Of a DNA stretch of 64,000 nt, positions 1 to 14,099 are shown in pieces. The notes under the pieces are model-generated. The model worked only from the letters and a program-made list of their open reading frames with translations. It did not search any database and was not told the origin of the DNA. The stretch comes from Mesaphorura yosii (taxonomy: Eukaryota; Arthropoda; Collembola; Poduromorpha; Tullbergiidae). A program made the translations under genes and the position numbers. The stretch's first letter is position 1. Each line of letters starts with the position of its first letter. The DNA is taken from assembly GCA_009869945.1 (NCBI GenBank), contig WIXG01000012.1, forward strand, positions 372,001-436,000. The letters run 5' to 3'.

Positions 1-1233
1 CTGTGCACGAGTGACAGACTGACACTGGTGTGTTCGGCACGCTTATCAACGGACTGACGCTCGCCGGTGAAAATTATCGACACATTTAGAATTTCTTGAA
101 TTACTGCAGCAAAAATGAACGGTCAAATTTCAAATGAATGAGCGCAGTCAAAAATTGGGCCTAGACTCGATTGCCTTGTTTTGCCTTGCCATTGAAATGA
201 TACACTGACTCTATGCTGTGAGATTCCCAAGCCAAGAGCCAAGAAGATCTTATCAATAAATCTCCTCTCACGGGTCTGTCTACAATCTACACGTATGCCA
301 TGCGGAATGCATAGTGCGTTTTAAAGAAACACCTGGACATGGTTTTGGCTTTGGTATTGATAATGGCCCAGGCCCTGTTGCTTTACGTTGTTGGTGTAAA
401 ATGGAGTACTTTGAGTGCGAGCAAGAAAACTGAGATACTGAAGAACCAAAGTCGAGCCCGAGAGTCTCAAGCAGAGTGAAATTGAGCAGGTGTGACTGCG
501 ATGCGACTCGACTCAACTGCTCGCTCAGAGATAAAGAGCGACCCAGGATGCGGATGCGGACTTCACCTCACTCTCCGTCCACTGTGATTACTGCACAAGA
601 AACTGAGGAACCGCAACACAAACGACTACGTCGACGTAGGTAATGAAATTATAGCGTGCAAGCATGATGCATGATGCATTATTTACCGACCGACCCGAGG
701 CCGAGAAGAGAATAGGAACAGGAACCATTTCTTTTGTTCCTGCGGGCTTATCCTGATTCATTCCGATTCGGTCATGTGGAAGTCTGCTCTGCTTGTTTCC
801 GGGCATCAGTCTCGAAGAATACTTTTCTAAGATGATCTCTTAATAATTGCTGCATTTGTGTCATTCCTCATTGCACGGGCCTGATTTTTACAGCAACTTG
901 TGAAATTCACAGCTCACAAGTAAAAGTCGTAAAATCCCGAAACACGAAACGTGTCTGAGTGCTGTGTGTTGGGTGAGAATCGTAATTAAATTCTTGAAAT
1001 GAGCTCCTGGATTTTATTTTCTTGCAAGGATTTGAGTACTCGAGTTGTTGAGTACATTTTAATGGCCTTGAAACCTCGGCGGCAGGACGGCTGAATGCTG
1101 ACTTGATTCTTTGTTCACGCGATCGCGATATTTGGCGAAAAGAGTCTGTACTTGGTAATTTGGCGTACGTATTTGGTGTGAAATTTGCGATAATGAATGA
1201 CTGAAAGCGTGCGAGTGCAAAGTGTGTGCTTAC
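1..1233 (-). other. Notch intron 3 (partial)
   Basis: Non-coding stretch after the third Notch exon; its donor (GTAAGC) lies at 1228-1233 on the minus strand and the acceptor is outside the window. No reading frame here has coding character. It holds short tandem motifs such as a doubled gcatgat near 660-680. Confidence 0.7.
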
Positions 1234-4200
1234 TTGTAGGACCCGTAAACATTGAGACATGCGCCGTGGATGCACGCGTCCTTCGACTCGCACTCGTTGA
1301 TGTCCCTCAGGCACGTCTCTCCGGTGAAGCCCGAGTCGCAAATGCAGTGGTAGCCACGGGGCGACTCATCCGGAATGCAAATCCCGTCATTCTTGCAGGG
1401 CGAGGTCCCATTTATCGTGCAGTGGTCGACGGAGTCGCAATTGCGACCTCTGTAGCCTGGCGTGCAGGTGCACTTGTACTCATTCAGCGTCTCCAGCCTG
1501 CATTGCCCGTTGTTCTTGCACGGCGAGGACTGGCACACGTTGGGCAGCTCCAGTTCGCAGAAGGAGCTCGTATACCCGACGGGGCAGAGGCACTCGAAGG
1601 TGGGCGCCGACTTGGGCTTCAGGACGACCCGACAGGAGCCGCCGTGCTCGCATCGGTGCTGGGACGTGTGGCAGGGATTCGGGTACTGGCAGTACTCGCC
1701 CACGAAACCCGGAAAACATCTGCAAAGATAATAGACGAATATAGATCAAGATCATTAAGAATTTGGCGCAGCGTGGCGTGGCATGACAAAGATATCATCA
1801 TCATCTGTTACATTTGCATATGGCATGGCCCTACCCGACAAGACAGAACAAGCAGGCAAATCAAGGCGAGAGGATGTGGAAAAGCGTGGGAATGACGTTT
1901 ATTAAAAAGCGACACTGCGAACGCGACTGCGACAGATTGACAAAAACAAACCAAAACTGTCACATGGAGCTGTTGGCTGCTGGAAATGTGTTTATCTCAT
2001 CAGTGTCTTTTACTCTTCCAGCAGCTTTGGCGTTGGCATTAATCCGCACAATTAAGTACACATTTACATACTTTATGGATTCGCTTCGGGGTCCGAATAA
2101 TAGAGTGCTTAATCTCCAGAGAGTGAGTGCCAACTCGCTAACAAGTGCAGTGAATCAAGGACTCGACTGGGAGATGATGGGAGGGTCCGTCGTATTTCGC
2201 CGTGCCGTGCCATGCGTCCGTCCGGTCTGCGGTTTTCTATTTTTTGCTGCCTGCTGCCCCGAATCAGAATAGGATGTTGATTGCAGATTGCCTTGTGTCC
2301 ACAGATCATTACACCAAATCTCGCAACGCAGTGCAGTGCGGCCAAGCGATCGACGATTTCCTTCCCAAAACATTGGCGAAACGATTCATTCAAATCTGAC
2401 CGACACGTGGCGAGGAGCGAGATTGAATTAAAATTAGTGGAAATGGCCATCAGCGCAGCATAAAATGAATTTCCGGAGATGAATACGCAGATGAAAATGA
2501 AAATGAGATGTCTCATTCTCATCCGGACAGACAAGCATGCCAACAGCTGCTTAATACGAATGTGGATAATGTAGAACGACTTGCCAACTTGCTAATAAGA
2601 TTGTAAACCATAAAAATTTTCTTTCATCCTCATCTCAGCCGTCCTCAAGAATGATCATCTTCTTTTCATCTGTCTTTCTTATCTCTTTTGTGGTATAAAC
2701 ATAAAAGTGCGTAATACACATAATTTAATACGTCTTGGCTTGATGTTGGTGCAGAGTAGAGAAGAGTAGACTACAGATTTAACGGGCTGCTGAGCACCAA
2801 CCACGCCACGCTGAAAGATTTCCTCGTGCTAGCCCGCTCGTTACTCGTTATCAGCCGAGTTCTTAATGATGAATCATGCATTTGCGTTTTGATTCCAGGT
2901 TCAGCGCAGCACATCCCAGCGGCTCGGAGATCAATCCAGAGAATCAAAGATCTCTGTGTTTGAATATTTACTGCATCAAGCGAGGCATTGAACCGAAGCG
3001 GAATTTATTGACTGTCAAATCGTATTGCACTGCCATTAAATTAACGACCTACTCATATTTATTTGCTTGTTTGTGTGCCTTTCTGGCCGGGTAGTTGTTA
3101 AAAATAATTAACAAGTGCATTTTTCATTTTTCTCGAGCCGAACTCTCTTTTGCCTGCTTGTCAGGCAATTTCTAATAAATATTGTCAACTGCCGAGCTGA
3201 GACGGAACGCGGAGTACCTACATTAAGCACGGCTCGCAAATGACGATAAGTTTGATGAGTAATGCGAAAGTGTAATAAAATTGGTTTGACGTTTGACATT
3301 CCAAAGCGATGTCTTGTATCACCGCTGTTGATTGTTGTCCGTTGCCCTGCAGCAAGCAGTGCGCATATTTATTCTTTAAATTGTCAATCTGGCCAGTGTA
3401 AACGAGATAATAAAAATATTCGTGTTCCTCAGTCCACAGTGCACTACACAAAACACAAAAGCCCGGTCATTATCTTAACTAGCTACCACTTTAATGGACG
3501 AATCTGGCCGGTCCTGCATATATTCATTATTATTTGTCTACTTTGCCTGCCTTGTTTGTCTGTATACCTGAGGACACAGGAGGTTAAGTTGGGATAGCAC
3601 GAGCACACCTGCCAACCAAGAATTTACAGCATCAAGACAACAACAGGTGGTGAATACGAACACCAAAACAACATGCATGGAGCGTGGTAGGGCTTCGGCT
3701 CTGGTTTGGTGTTCTGTGGCCTAGCCTGGCCTAGCCATACTTTAGTATTTATCTTTATGTTCAACGATGAGCTTTTCTTGCACGGTAAAAGGCAGGGAAA
3801 TAGAAAGGGTTCACCAAGACAAAGGAAAAGGAAGGATTCGGTCACAAACTCGGCATCAACATACATGCATTATGCATAAGGAAATCTTCGATTTTCGACC
3901 ACAAGAAACGTCAAACAGTGGAAACAGAAACAGTCCACGATCGAGCATTGTTGTCCTCAATTCTTGCTGGTACTCGGATGTAGAGCGAATTGTATTGAAG
4001 CCAAATAAGTACCTCGAGCCTGAACTCAGGTCGAATTTTGCAACATTTTGCACTAATCACGATTTTCAAGCTAATTTCACGTTTTGGCCATTGCCATTTT
4101 AGCTTAAAATTACGATCACAATACAGGCAAGAAGGATGTAATCCAATAAACGCCAAGCAAAGAAAGGCCGAACAAGCGAAGCACGGGGGACGGCTGCTGG

Positions 4201-7200
4201 TAAAAGGGTGAATTCTTGGAACTAGTGCGAGCATATGTCATTAAATCCTCAGACAAGACACAGAAACAGAAACGAGACCCACCGCAATCGGCCTAAAAAA
4301 CGAGACCGACACGGCACGGCGATGGCAAATGAAATGAATGGATGAACGACTGCGACTACCCGGCATTGTTTACAGGCAAAACAAGCAAGCAATTGTCATT
4401 GTCATTTCGAGGATTATGACTGGCTGCGACTGCGCTGCGACTCGAGACAAGTGGTTTCAATATTTTCGGCAAGGACAATGATCGAGATTTATTGCCTTGC
4501 CTTCTCCGCCTTTTCCTTTGCTTGCGAGTTCACATGTGCAGATGCGTAAAGACTAATCCTTTTCTTCTCGACACAAACAACGAAAATATGGAATTATTTT
4601 TCAATTGTGCTCGAGCCTGCCTCAAGAATCCAATTTTGTGTCCCAAAGTTGAAGAGTTCAAGACCGCAACGGCAACTAACGCAAGTAACCCTTTCTCCAT
4701 TCGCATTCTCCATTGTGGTCGGAAGGATTTCTAATCTTTTCTGCCTCGCAGCGAAAACAATCCAATCCAACACATTGCCCATTACGCCTTTACCCTTCTT
4801 GGTTTGGCTTTTGTTGTTCTTGTCGGAATTATGATGGAATGGTCTGGAATTAGCATTTAGACAACATTCCGCCTGTAAATCACGTTCGTGGCCAAGATTT
4901 TACCGTAAAGCACACGAAAATACTCGAAATTCTCCTAAATCTTGGGTACTCAGAATTCTGGTAATCTGACCCCAATTGGCCATCAAGTTTCAATTGACGA
5001 ATGCAGAGTGCAAAAAAATACAAAAAGCGAAATGTATGAATATAAATTAATGTCGGGCTTCTAAATCCCTCTGGCAGTGGCCGAGTCAGAGTCAGAAATT
5101 GAAATAAAACACGCACGACAGGAAGCCAGGGACGACGCAGGAATCTCGTCAGTCGTCTTTGTCCTGCCTCGCGTCCCATCTCGCAATCAAAAACCTATAA
5201 AACTATTTAACCATACTTTGTGCTTGTACCATAAATGCTAAATGCACGACAGGCAAGGCGTACGTGTACGCGATACACAGCGATTAAATTCCAGTTTTTT
5301 TTTAAATGAGCCTCATCAAACAGCCAGCAACAGCGTTGAGTTGCCTTGTCTTACCTGCCTGCCTGCATGCATGTGTGTATCAGCGTCAACTTTTTATGCT
5401 TACTTTTCTCCTGTTCCTTTCTACCTTCGATTCTCGACTCTTGGCCGTACGCGTACTTTCGAGTAACGATTTTCATCCTGCCTGTCCGCTGCGCTGTGCT
5501 GTGCCTGCCAGCAACCGAGACCCACAGCCAACCACCCTTCAGCCTGCCTGCCCGCTTGGATCTTGGCTCTTGCTCTTGGCTGTGGAGAGGAAGGATATTC
5601 GAACCGTGGGAAACGAGGGTTGGTTAGAGTTGGAATGGAAAAAGAATTTCTGAAGGTCTCAACGCAGTGCATCTGCGGCAAGCTGGTCTCAAGCCTTTGC
5701 CTTCTGAACCACAACAAGTGATAATGAACGTGATACGTGAACGATGAACATGTGTCCACTCCATTCACTTCACTCCTGTCTGTTTGTACGAGTTTTTTTT
5801 ACGAGTACTGCAACTGCAGCCGGACGGCAAAGGACCGAGAAATTGTACTTTACTGTAACTGCCGCAACTGCGACAAGTGCATCATGCATTTCACAATAAA
5901 TGACAACGACACGACACGACTTCTGTTGCGTTGGATGGACACTTTGAATAGCCGCACTTGAAATATGACACAAGGACAAGAATGGACCAAAGATGCTGGT
6001 CATTCGCTGCCTGCCTGCCTGACCGGCTTCTTTTGGAAAGTTCACTTGATTTTGACTCAGAACTCTTTATCGTTCATCTTTGGCTTGGTGATGCGAGCCC
6101 GATGGTATTTGGCTTTTATGTTCGGACGCGGACGTGCTTCGGCTGTAAAGCAGGCACGGACTCCTGAGACTCGGACCACGGTGCGGCGTAAACATGGACT
6201 TGGACTGGTTTGGTCGCATCGCATCGAATGAATTATTACGCCAACGCCATGCTGTTAGGCAGTGATTGTGATTTAAAGAATTTCGAATTTGGGACTTACT
6301 CGCAGTGCGCTTCTCCGATCCGACTTCCCCAAACGCACTCGCCATTCTTGCACGGGTTTGGCGAGCATGAAAGACCTGAAATACAAAATACAAAGGCAGG
6401 TGAATTAAATGCTTTAAAATACGCGCAGCAGCACAACGCTGGTGCAAAACTCCAAAATTCGGTGTAGGCTAAATGCATGATGTAATTGTTTCCGTTTTCC
6501 GTTTCCCATGCGCAAGGCACGGCGTGGCGTGGAACGTGAAACGTCATCATGGGCCCTTTCCCCTTTCTCTTCACGCAGTGCACTGCGCACGGTTCGCCGG
6601 AAACGAGACAAGTGTGTTAAACTGTGATTACACACAATTCGAGCTTGAGTCCTTCTAGCAATTTTAATAAATGTGTATGCGTCTTAAGTCTAAAGAGACA
6701 AACGCAAGACGCTCTCTCGCTTTCGCTTTGCTCACCCTTTGAAAAATGATTTACTCAAATCTGAAATGCCATTATCGTGCTTCATGCGGTTTCGTGCCCC
6801 TTTTTAACATTATAATTAAGAAACGGAACCGCTCAAATGCTGTGCACTCGCTGGGATCCGAATGTGAGAAAGTTTAGTTTATGTCCTCGAAATCTGGAAA
6901 TTCTCAGGCGAGCATTTGTCGACCGTCGATGTGCTAGCTATGAAATATTACACTACACGCGTTTGGAGGTCCACTCCGGGTCCCAAGAGTACGCTCCAAA
7001 ATCTGTTACTTTGTCATGCGGCCGGTCATGCCATGCCATGCCGTTATGGTTTTAAGGGGTCCACTTTTTTTCTTTCTCATGACTTCATTTTTTACGCATC
7101 AGGAGCAGACGCAGCCGGAGCGCATTGCGTAATTAACTGCGGAAGGGTTAATATGACTTTTGTGCTAGAACATGACCACATGTTTGCCAAATTCGATCGC

Positions 7201-10160
7201 AGCGCGGCACAGATTGAGAACGATCATCCAGCACAGCACTCCTCGCTTCGTGTCGGAAATGCGATCTGTCACTTCCCGTTCATTTGTTAAATGTCTTCAT
7301 CTCATAATTTTGTCATTTTACGATTTACGAAACGAAGATCCAGAAAAGGCACGAAAATTTCATCAGCATCAACGTCAGCGTTAGCATTAAATATGTTTAT
7401 GAAATCAAATCCGCGCTCGTCTGAACTCGCAAGTCTCTCTTTGTGTATATCGACTAACGCGTGTTATTTTAGTGCAGCTCAGCTCAGGTCCAGAAAGTCA
7501 TTTCCGTTCTGTTGGTGTCATGTACTGGTCTTAGCTTGGCTGGAGCTGAATTTGATACTTATCAAATCACTGCCTTTGCATTCGCGTTCGCGTTTCTCTG
7601 CGTTCTCGTGTGACTTAATTGGAGCGCCAACCGCCCAGAAAGAAATGAGAATCTCGAAACCCCACGATGCAATATGAAACGAAGATTTTGACAATCTGGC
7701 TTTTATTAAGAAGCAGGCGAGTTTTGGACGCTAATCTGCACTTGAATTCTTGAACCTTTGTTTATCTTCGTTTCGAGAAGACGTGACTCATGATCGAAGA
7801 AGTACGCGTAAGCGTTGGAATTACTGCATTAAAATACAGATTATGACAGGCAGTGCATTTGGAATACAAAAGCTTTCGTCAGTGTTTATGGGATTTATTT
7901 CCCTTCTTTTCTGCCTTGTATTATAAGCTTGTGTCAACAAGACGCTAAATTCTTGTCTCTAAAACATTAAACTGCCCTACGCTTAATGGCTTGACTGCGG
8001 CTTATCTTTATCGTTGAACCATTTGCTTTGCTTTGCCTTGCCACTTGTGTCTTGTCTGCTCTTTCGTTTCGGCAGCACGATCAAATTACTTCTTGTTCTA
8101 GCACAATGCATTGCAGTGCTAGGAGATGAATATTTAAAATTTTAAAATGCATATGCGCATGTGACTTTTATGCGTTCGTTCAGCTAGGCATTTTATTATG
8201 ACTATGACGATTCGACGCTCGTAAAATCTTTTTTCGACCTTTGACCTTGTCTTTACTCGCGTCTCGCTCTCATAATTTCATTTAATAAATGCAGACGACG
8301 GAGACGAAGATGAATTTTACGACTTGAGGGGCATAAAAGAGTGAAAGACCGAAAGACGGTCTGTCGGTCGGTCGTCGTTCATTCGTTCGTTACACAATTT
8401 CTTTATGCTACGCATACGATACGGATCTTTTGTTAATAATTCAGTTCCAGGTCACAATTCTCGATCTTTTCTTTTGACAGCAGCAGCAGCCTGTTGCATT
8501 CGATCTGCCTTACTTTGCTACTGTTCACAGCGCAGCGCAGCAGTGCAATGATGCAGTTCAGTAAATTGTCGAGTCGAATGCAAGGCAAGGCAAGGCTGGG
8601 TTCAGGGAAAGGACGGACGGCAGCTGCAGCTGCATCGCATCTAAAAAATATTACTATTGCTACCATTACCAACCAAACCAGCCTTTAGCTTTTCGGTGCC
8701 AACGGTTTCTTTTCAGTGCCTTGCCTGCCTGCCTATTCAACAGTTGGATTTTTACAAGGGGAAGTATTTAGTGTTGTGCTCCATTCAGTAATGCCAGCTA
8801 GGACAGGGTTCCTGTATAAACGCTTGTACTTTTCCGTGGCTTGTCTATGTTGGCTTGGCTCTTTAAGTCCAGAGTACTTTGGCCTAGTCTGAGCAAAATC
8901 GTTGGTCGGTCCGTCGTGGAAAGCGTTTTCGTTTGAACATATTTTGTACATCTGGCCCACTCCGAATACCGCACACATTTGTTAAAGCGTATGGTAAACA
9001 CACGCATACGCATCGCAAGCGGGCCTGTTCGAGTATGCGTATACGATGTGTATCGAAAACTCGAAAACGTTGAGAAACGTCCGCTTCCAGAATCCCACGA
9101 CCCTGTCCCGGCCTAGCTTGGCCCGTTTTTTACGGCATGACGGTTCTAATCTGAGTATTTCATGTATCCACATGTGTTGAGACCTGCATCGCATCATGCA
9201 CGGTGTTAATTACGCAATCTTCATGTATTTGGGGTAAAAAGTAAAAATGAGCCCATGACTTGTCAAATTAATCTGACAAAATCCGAGTATTTGAGCATTT
9301 GACAGTTTGACGCACATTTTATGATCCAATAGGCAGAGCAGAAGGGAGAAAATTGGGGGAGTTTATTGGATAGATAAATAAGAGATTTAGTAAATTCCCC
9401 AAAGAGGCAGGCAAAGATCGTTCAGGGTTTTGTTGATGACAAGTACGAGTCGAGTTGAACGGGTAATGCAATAAATCTCCGTCCGCCGTTTGAGCTTGCT
9501 TTTGCGTGTCAAGGATTTGGTGATGGTGACAATAATTGGCAATTGACAGCTCAGCCGTTCAAAATCAACAGCTCTTAATTGCTGTTGTGCTGCTGCCTTT
9601 CCTTTGCTTTGCTGTACGCACTGCGAGTTGTTTTATGACTGCTTTCCTTTGCTTTTGCTTATTGCTTCGAGTTTCGACGAAAAAAGATGTTCAATTATAA
9701 TTTCCCGTGTCTGAAGGTAATAATTATTCTCACTACCTTCGCCCATTCGCATTCGCAGTTGCTCCTTTTGCTTTTGCTATCTTTATTGCTGTTTTAGTGG
9801 ATAATCATAAATCTGTCAGACAGACTCTCCTCTTCGTCTTCTCGGCTCAGCTCAATTTTCAGAGCATTTTTCTCCATAAACACTTGTGACTTGTGCATGC
9901 AAGGGACGAGACGAATGAAACTTTAGAAGCCATAAAATCCCTTTCTCCGAGAATTTCGTGTAGAAGGCCATAAACCGCGTAAATCTGTCTTTTCTAGCTC
10001 TCAATGTCTCAACGCGCATGTCGCATGTGAAAATCTTTTTGCTCTTCTTACCTGAAACTGGATCAAAAATCCATCCACAAACGACTACGAACGAAACTAT
10101 GAATCCAATCATCGTTTGACTCCGGCTCCGGGCTCGGTTCAAGCTCCAGTCTAGATGCAT
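1234..10160 (-). CDS. Notch: Notch receptor, N-terminal part (3 exons, runs off left edge)
   Basis: This is the transmembrane receptor of Delta/Serrate signalling; only its extracellular start is in the window. Exon 1 (10052-10160) encodes a 36-residue start with a signal peptide (hydrophobic core IGFIVSFVVVCGW). Exon 2 (6300-6375) carries most of EGF repeat 1 and exon 3 (1234-1719) completes it and adds EGF 2 to 4 and the start of EGF 5. Junctions agree in phase: G|GT and GA|A give the run HCECFPGFVGEYC. Order and spacing match Drosophila and human Notch EGF 1-5, including the PN.C...C.N.G.C.L.TL.EY.C repeat and a GSY ending just before the next cysteine. EGF 5 opens with DINEC. The ATG at 10160 was chosen because the codon upstream in frame is TTG. 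The two introns are far longer than others in this window. Nothing appears broken. Confidence 0.9.
1720..6299 (-). other. Notch intron 2 (4.6 kb)
   Basis: Bounded by a GTAAGT donor (6294-6299) and a TTTGCAG acceptor (1720-1726) on the minus strand. No coding exon or RNA gene recognised. It contains repeated short words: tandem ggcctagcct near 3717-3736, tgcctgcctgcctg near 5350 and 6010, and two CGTGGGAA words (1885-1892, 5605-5612). A regulatory role is likely for such a large intron in a compact genome but is not shown. Confidence 0.6.
6376..10051 (-). other. Notch intron 1 (3.7 kb)
   Basis: Bounded by GTAAGA after exon 1 and an ATTTCAG acceptor before exon 2 (minus strand). No exon or RNA gene seen. 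It carries runs such as catgccatgccatgcc near 7025, ggtcggtcggtcg near 8364 and tgccttgcctgcctgcc near 8717. Confidence 0.6.
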
Positions 10161-11882
10161 TGTCAAGTGTCAATGCACGCCGCTGCCGCAAATACACGGC
10201 ACGACACGGCACGCTAAAGTGAACAAACACACGCTTGATGCAGACGCTTCGCTTTCACGATTCACGAAGCAGCAATTCTCGGCTTTGGCCGGGTCTATCT
10301 GGTCTCAGCTTAACATTTTACACGAATTTCACGGCTTTCGGGTCCAAACTCCCGTCCAGAGTTCAAAGTCACTACCACACGCATAAATGATCACATTTTT
10401 GCTGTTTACTGTTTCACGGCAGAATTCACAAATTCACAGTTCCTCAGACGAGTTCTTGTTCCCGATTGTTCACACAGCAGAGCAGCACAGCACAGGTTTT
10501 TGATTAAAAACGGTTTTTCTTGCTCAAACCTGAACTCGAACTGAACTGAGATCCAAAAATGAGAAATCCAAGCGCGATACAAGCGGACTGGTAAACAAAA
10601 TCTCACTCGCACTCGCACGGTCGGTTCTTGAAAATGAACATCACTGGCAATTAATTACAATTACACAATTATAAATTAAATTAAGTTTCTATCGTTTAAT
10701 TAACTGCATAATGGTGCGATGTTGTGATTGGGGCGCAGATGCAGAGTCGGGATAAGGGATGAAATATTCTCGGCTTGCCAGCGATGACACCGAGACTTGC
10801 CTGGCTACAATGAACTTTCACATGTATGACGCTTGGGCCAGTGCGCTAACTACTAAACTAAACTCTCGTCTCGTGAAACTGGTTTCAACTTTTTTGGTGC
10901 TGGTCTCCTGTCTCTTCTTCGCATTCGCGTTCGCGTGGAGATTCTTGTTCGTGTTGTTGTTACATTGCTGTTGCTGCATTACGATTGAAATCGCATTATA
11001 CGTTATTATAAACCCCCACGTACGCACTTCGCAGTACAACCACCACCATAATTTCCATCACGCACAGGGTAGACAAAAACTACCCTCTTGCTCTCTTCTT
11101 TCTCAGTTCAGCAGATGAGGTTCCAAGCACAGGCAGGCTCACGATACGAAGCACTACCGAAATTATTTGTAATGTTATAAAACCGGTATTCATCATGCAA
11201 CAATGTAACTCTCCCTTTTAAACGAACGAACGTTAGCAGCGTAGCCATGCCGTGCATTGTTGCCTGGCCTGGCTTTATAATATTGTTGCCCAGTTCCAAT
11301 AAACGTACGCACGAAGTTGGGGTTTGGGACTGGCCCCGTATTTCGTGCGTTTCTCCAATGTTCCATGAACTCCACCGCTTCTTTTCCTCTTTCCTGACTG
11401 CAGAGTGTTGGATTGTTGTTCCGAATTGTTTATGGAGAAGGGACGGTTGCATTGCGTTGCATACGGAGTTCAACCATTTTATTAGAAGGGTCGAGTCGCA
11501 TTCGAGTCTCGTATTGCGTGAAGTCGTGAAGCAGTGAGCTTGCTTTGATTACGGCTAAACGGCCTCGATTTTGTTCCAGTGATTATTGTACTTCATTCGA
11601 AGCAAAGCAAACCAAGCCAAACATCAATAACTACTTGCTTATGCTTAATGATACGTTTCTGGTTTCGGTTTTGATTTTGAACCACTAAAGCCCTCTAATT
11701 TCTTTTGCGCAAAGGAACCGCGTCGACGCGTCGAGTCGAATCATTGAGACTTGGCTCTTAATTTCCTAGCTCGCTCCAGTTTTAGCTCGTTCTTCTTTGT
11801 GCGGTCGTGTCGTGAGTTGATCGGAAAATTCCAGTCTTCATTGTATTGCATGGCGAAGAGGCAGAGAGATTCATGGGAAAGT

Positions 11883-11940
11883 TGGAATCGAACTCGGATG
11901 AAAATGCTCGGCCGAGTGACCGTTTAGCCATACCGTCCTC
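11883..11940 (-). repeat. tRNA-derived SINE-like fragment or tRNA relic
   Basis: On the minus strand an A-box-like word (TGGCTAAACGG, 11920-11930) is followed by a B-box-like word (GTTCGATTCC, 11884-11893), as in RNA polymerase III promoters. The distance is about 8 bases too short for a normal tRNA and the T-stem does not pair, so it is not a working tRNA gene. It is more likely a short interspersed element derived from a tRNA, or a decayed tRNA copy. No second copy was noticed in this window. Confidence 0.3.
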
Positions 11941-13088
11941 AGACTGCTGACCGGAAACCGAGTCGACGACGGATGTTGATAAAATAGTTTGTTTCTAGTT
12001 TTGTAATTTGTCTTCGTTCACACGCTTTGCTCGGCCCTCCTCAAGAACTGGGATACTGGACAATCGTCATTCGCCAATGAATTTCTAATGAAGCGAAGCA
12101 GAGAATAAAAGCGAACGATTTCGATTTCTCTGTGAAGGAGTTCTGATTGCGTAGTAAACAAATCCCACCGTTCTATTTTTAGATTTTCCTCAAATCTATT
12201 GCACAAAAGAGAATGTAAACTCGTGTTCTGACTCCGTCTCCGGTCGTCTGCGAGTCATTTATCATTGGTGTCACCCACGTGTAGAGTGCAGAGCCCTGAA
12301 GCTGAAATGAATTCAAGATTCTTAGAAACACCGTTTTACGGTTGAGCAGCTCATAAAATCATGAATAGCTAATAGCGAATAGAGTAAACAGTTAATGAAA
12401 GGCTGCGAGACGCAAACAGCTTGCAAAAGAGACGTTGCTTTCACTGCAATGTAAATTATGAATTATGACGTAATTCACATTCACCTGAGCTCTGAGCGTT
12501 GAATAAATTCATAACTCACGCGTCAATACTTCTCAATACCGCATAATTGTGAAGTGGTGGTGCAATTTGCATTCACTGAAGGCCAAGAAGGGTTGCAGTA
12601 ATTCCAATTCGACGTAGCAGAAGATTAAAGGAGAAAGTCAAGAGCCAGAGGCTAATGGCAAATTAGGAGGACTGAACACGCATTCAAATACAGAGATCGC
12701 ACTCGTCCCTCATGGAAGTACAAAAGGAAACCAGAAACCCTCCACGAGATGATTGGAAAGGATTAAAGCTAAATTGAAGAATCAATTTACATACTACGAC
12801 AAATTAGTGTTGAATAACATGGTATTCAGCTTGCTTACTGCTTTCTCTCGGAAGAGTGCAGATTGTGGATGAGTCGTCGAGTTCGAGATCCCTTTCATCT
12901 CATTCCCTGCTTCATTTCCTCATTCCATTCCTTGTCGTCTGGCAATCAGAATTCAGTTGCAAGTTCAGAGTAGAACGCAAATGCTTTTACTTCGCTTGCG
13001 ACCAATTAACTCGAAACTGTGACTCGTTCCTCTTTAATCTCCGTCAGAACAAACACCCAAATCAACCCTTTAGACTAATTGTGTACAG

Positions 13089-13094
13089 TTTTAT
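13089..13094 (-). terminator. Poly(A) signal of the homeobox gene
   Basis: AATAAA on the minus strand about 100 bases after the stop codon. Confidence 0.5.
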
Positions 13095-13190
13095 TGACGT
13101 TTTGTTCTAATTGCTATTCCAACCGCTGCACTGTTGCAAACTGCGAGGATTTAATTACAGCGAACAATTATTCTAATGATTGACAATTAT

Positions 13191-14099
<909 letters not shown>

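Larger units (their letters stand above)
10161..13190. other. Intergenic: Notch upstream and homeobox downstream
   Basis: Three kilobases between the Notch start codon and the homeobox stop codon. It should hold the Notch promoter and 5' leader, but no TATA box can be assigned. The homeobox poly(A) signal (AATAAA on minus) lies near 13089-13094. A tRNA-like fragment sits at 11883-11940. Open frames here lack splice support and family resemblance. Confidence 0.5.

Noticed and set aside
1197-1895. 232-codon open frame on the plus strand
   Set aside because: It is the antisense shadow of Notch exon 3; the minus strand carries unmistakable EGF repeats with matching splice phases.
1885-6870. Su(H)-like words (CGTGGGAA at 1885 and 5605, TGTGAGAA at 6863) suggesting Notch autoregulation
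   Set aside because: About one or two such degenerate 8-mers are expected by chance in 10 kb, so three carry little weight.
11108-11473. 121-codon minus-strand frame upstream of Notch
   Set aside because: No start context, splice signals, composition or family resemblance to support it.
11883-11940. Functional tRNA gene
   Set aside because: The A-B box distance is too short and the T-stem does not pair.
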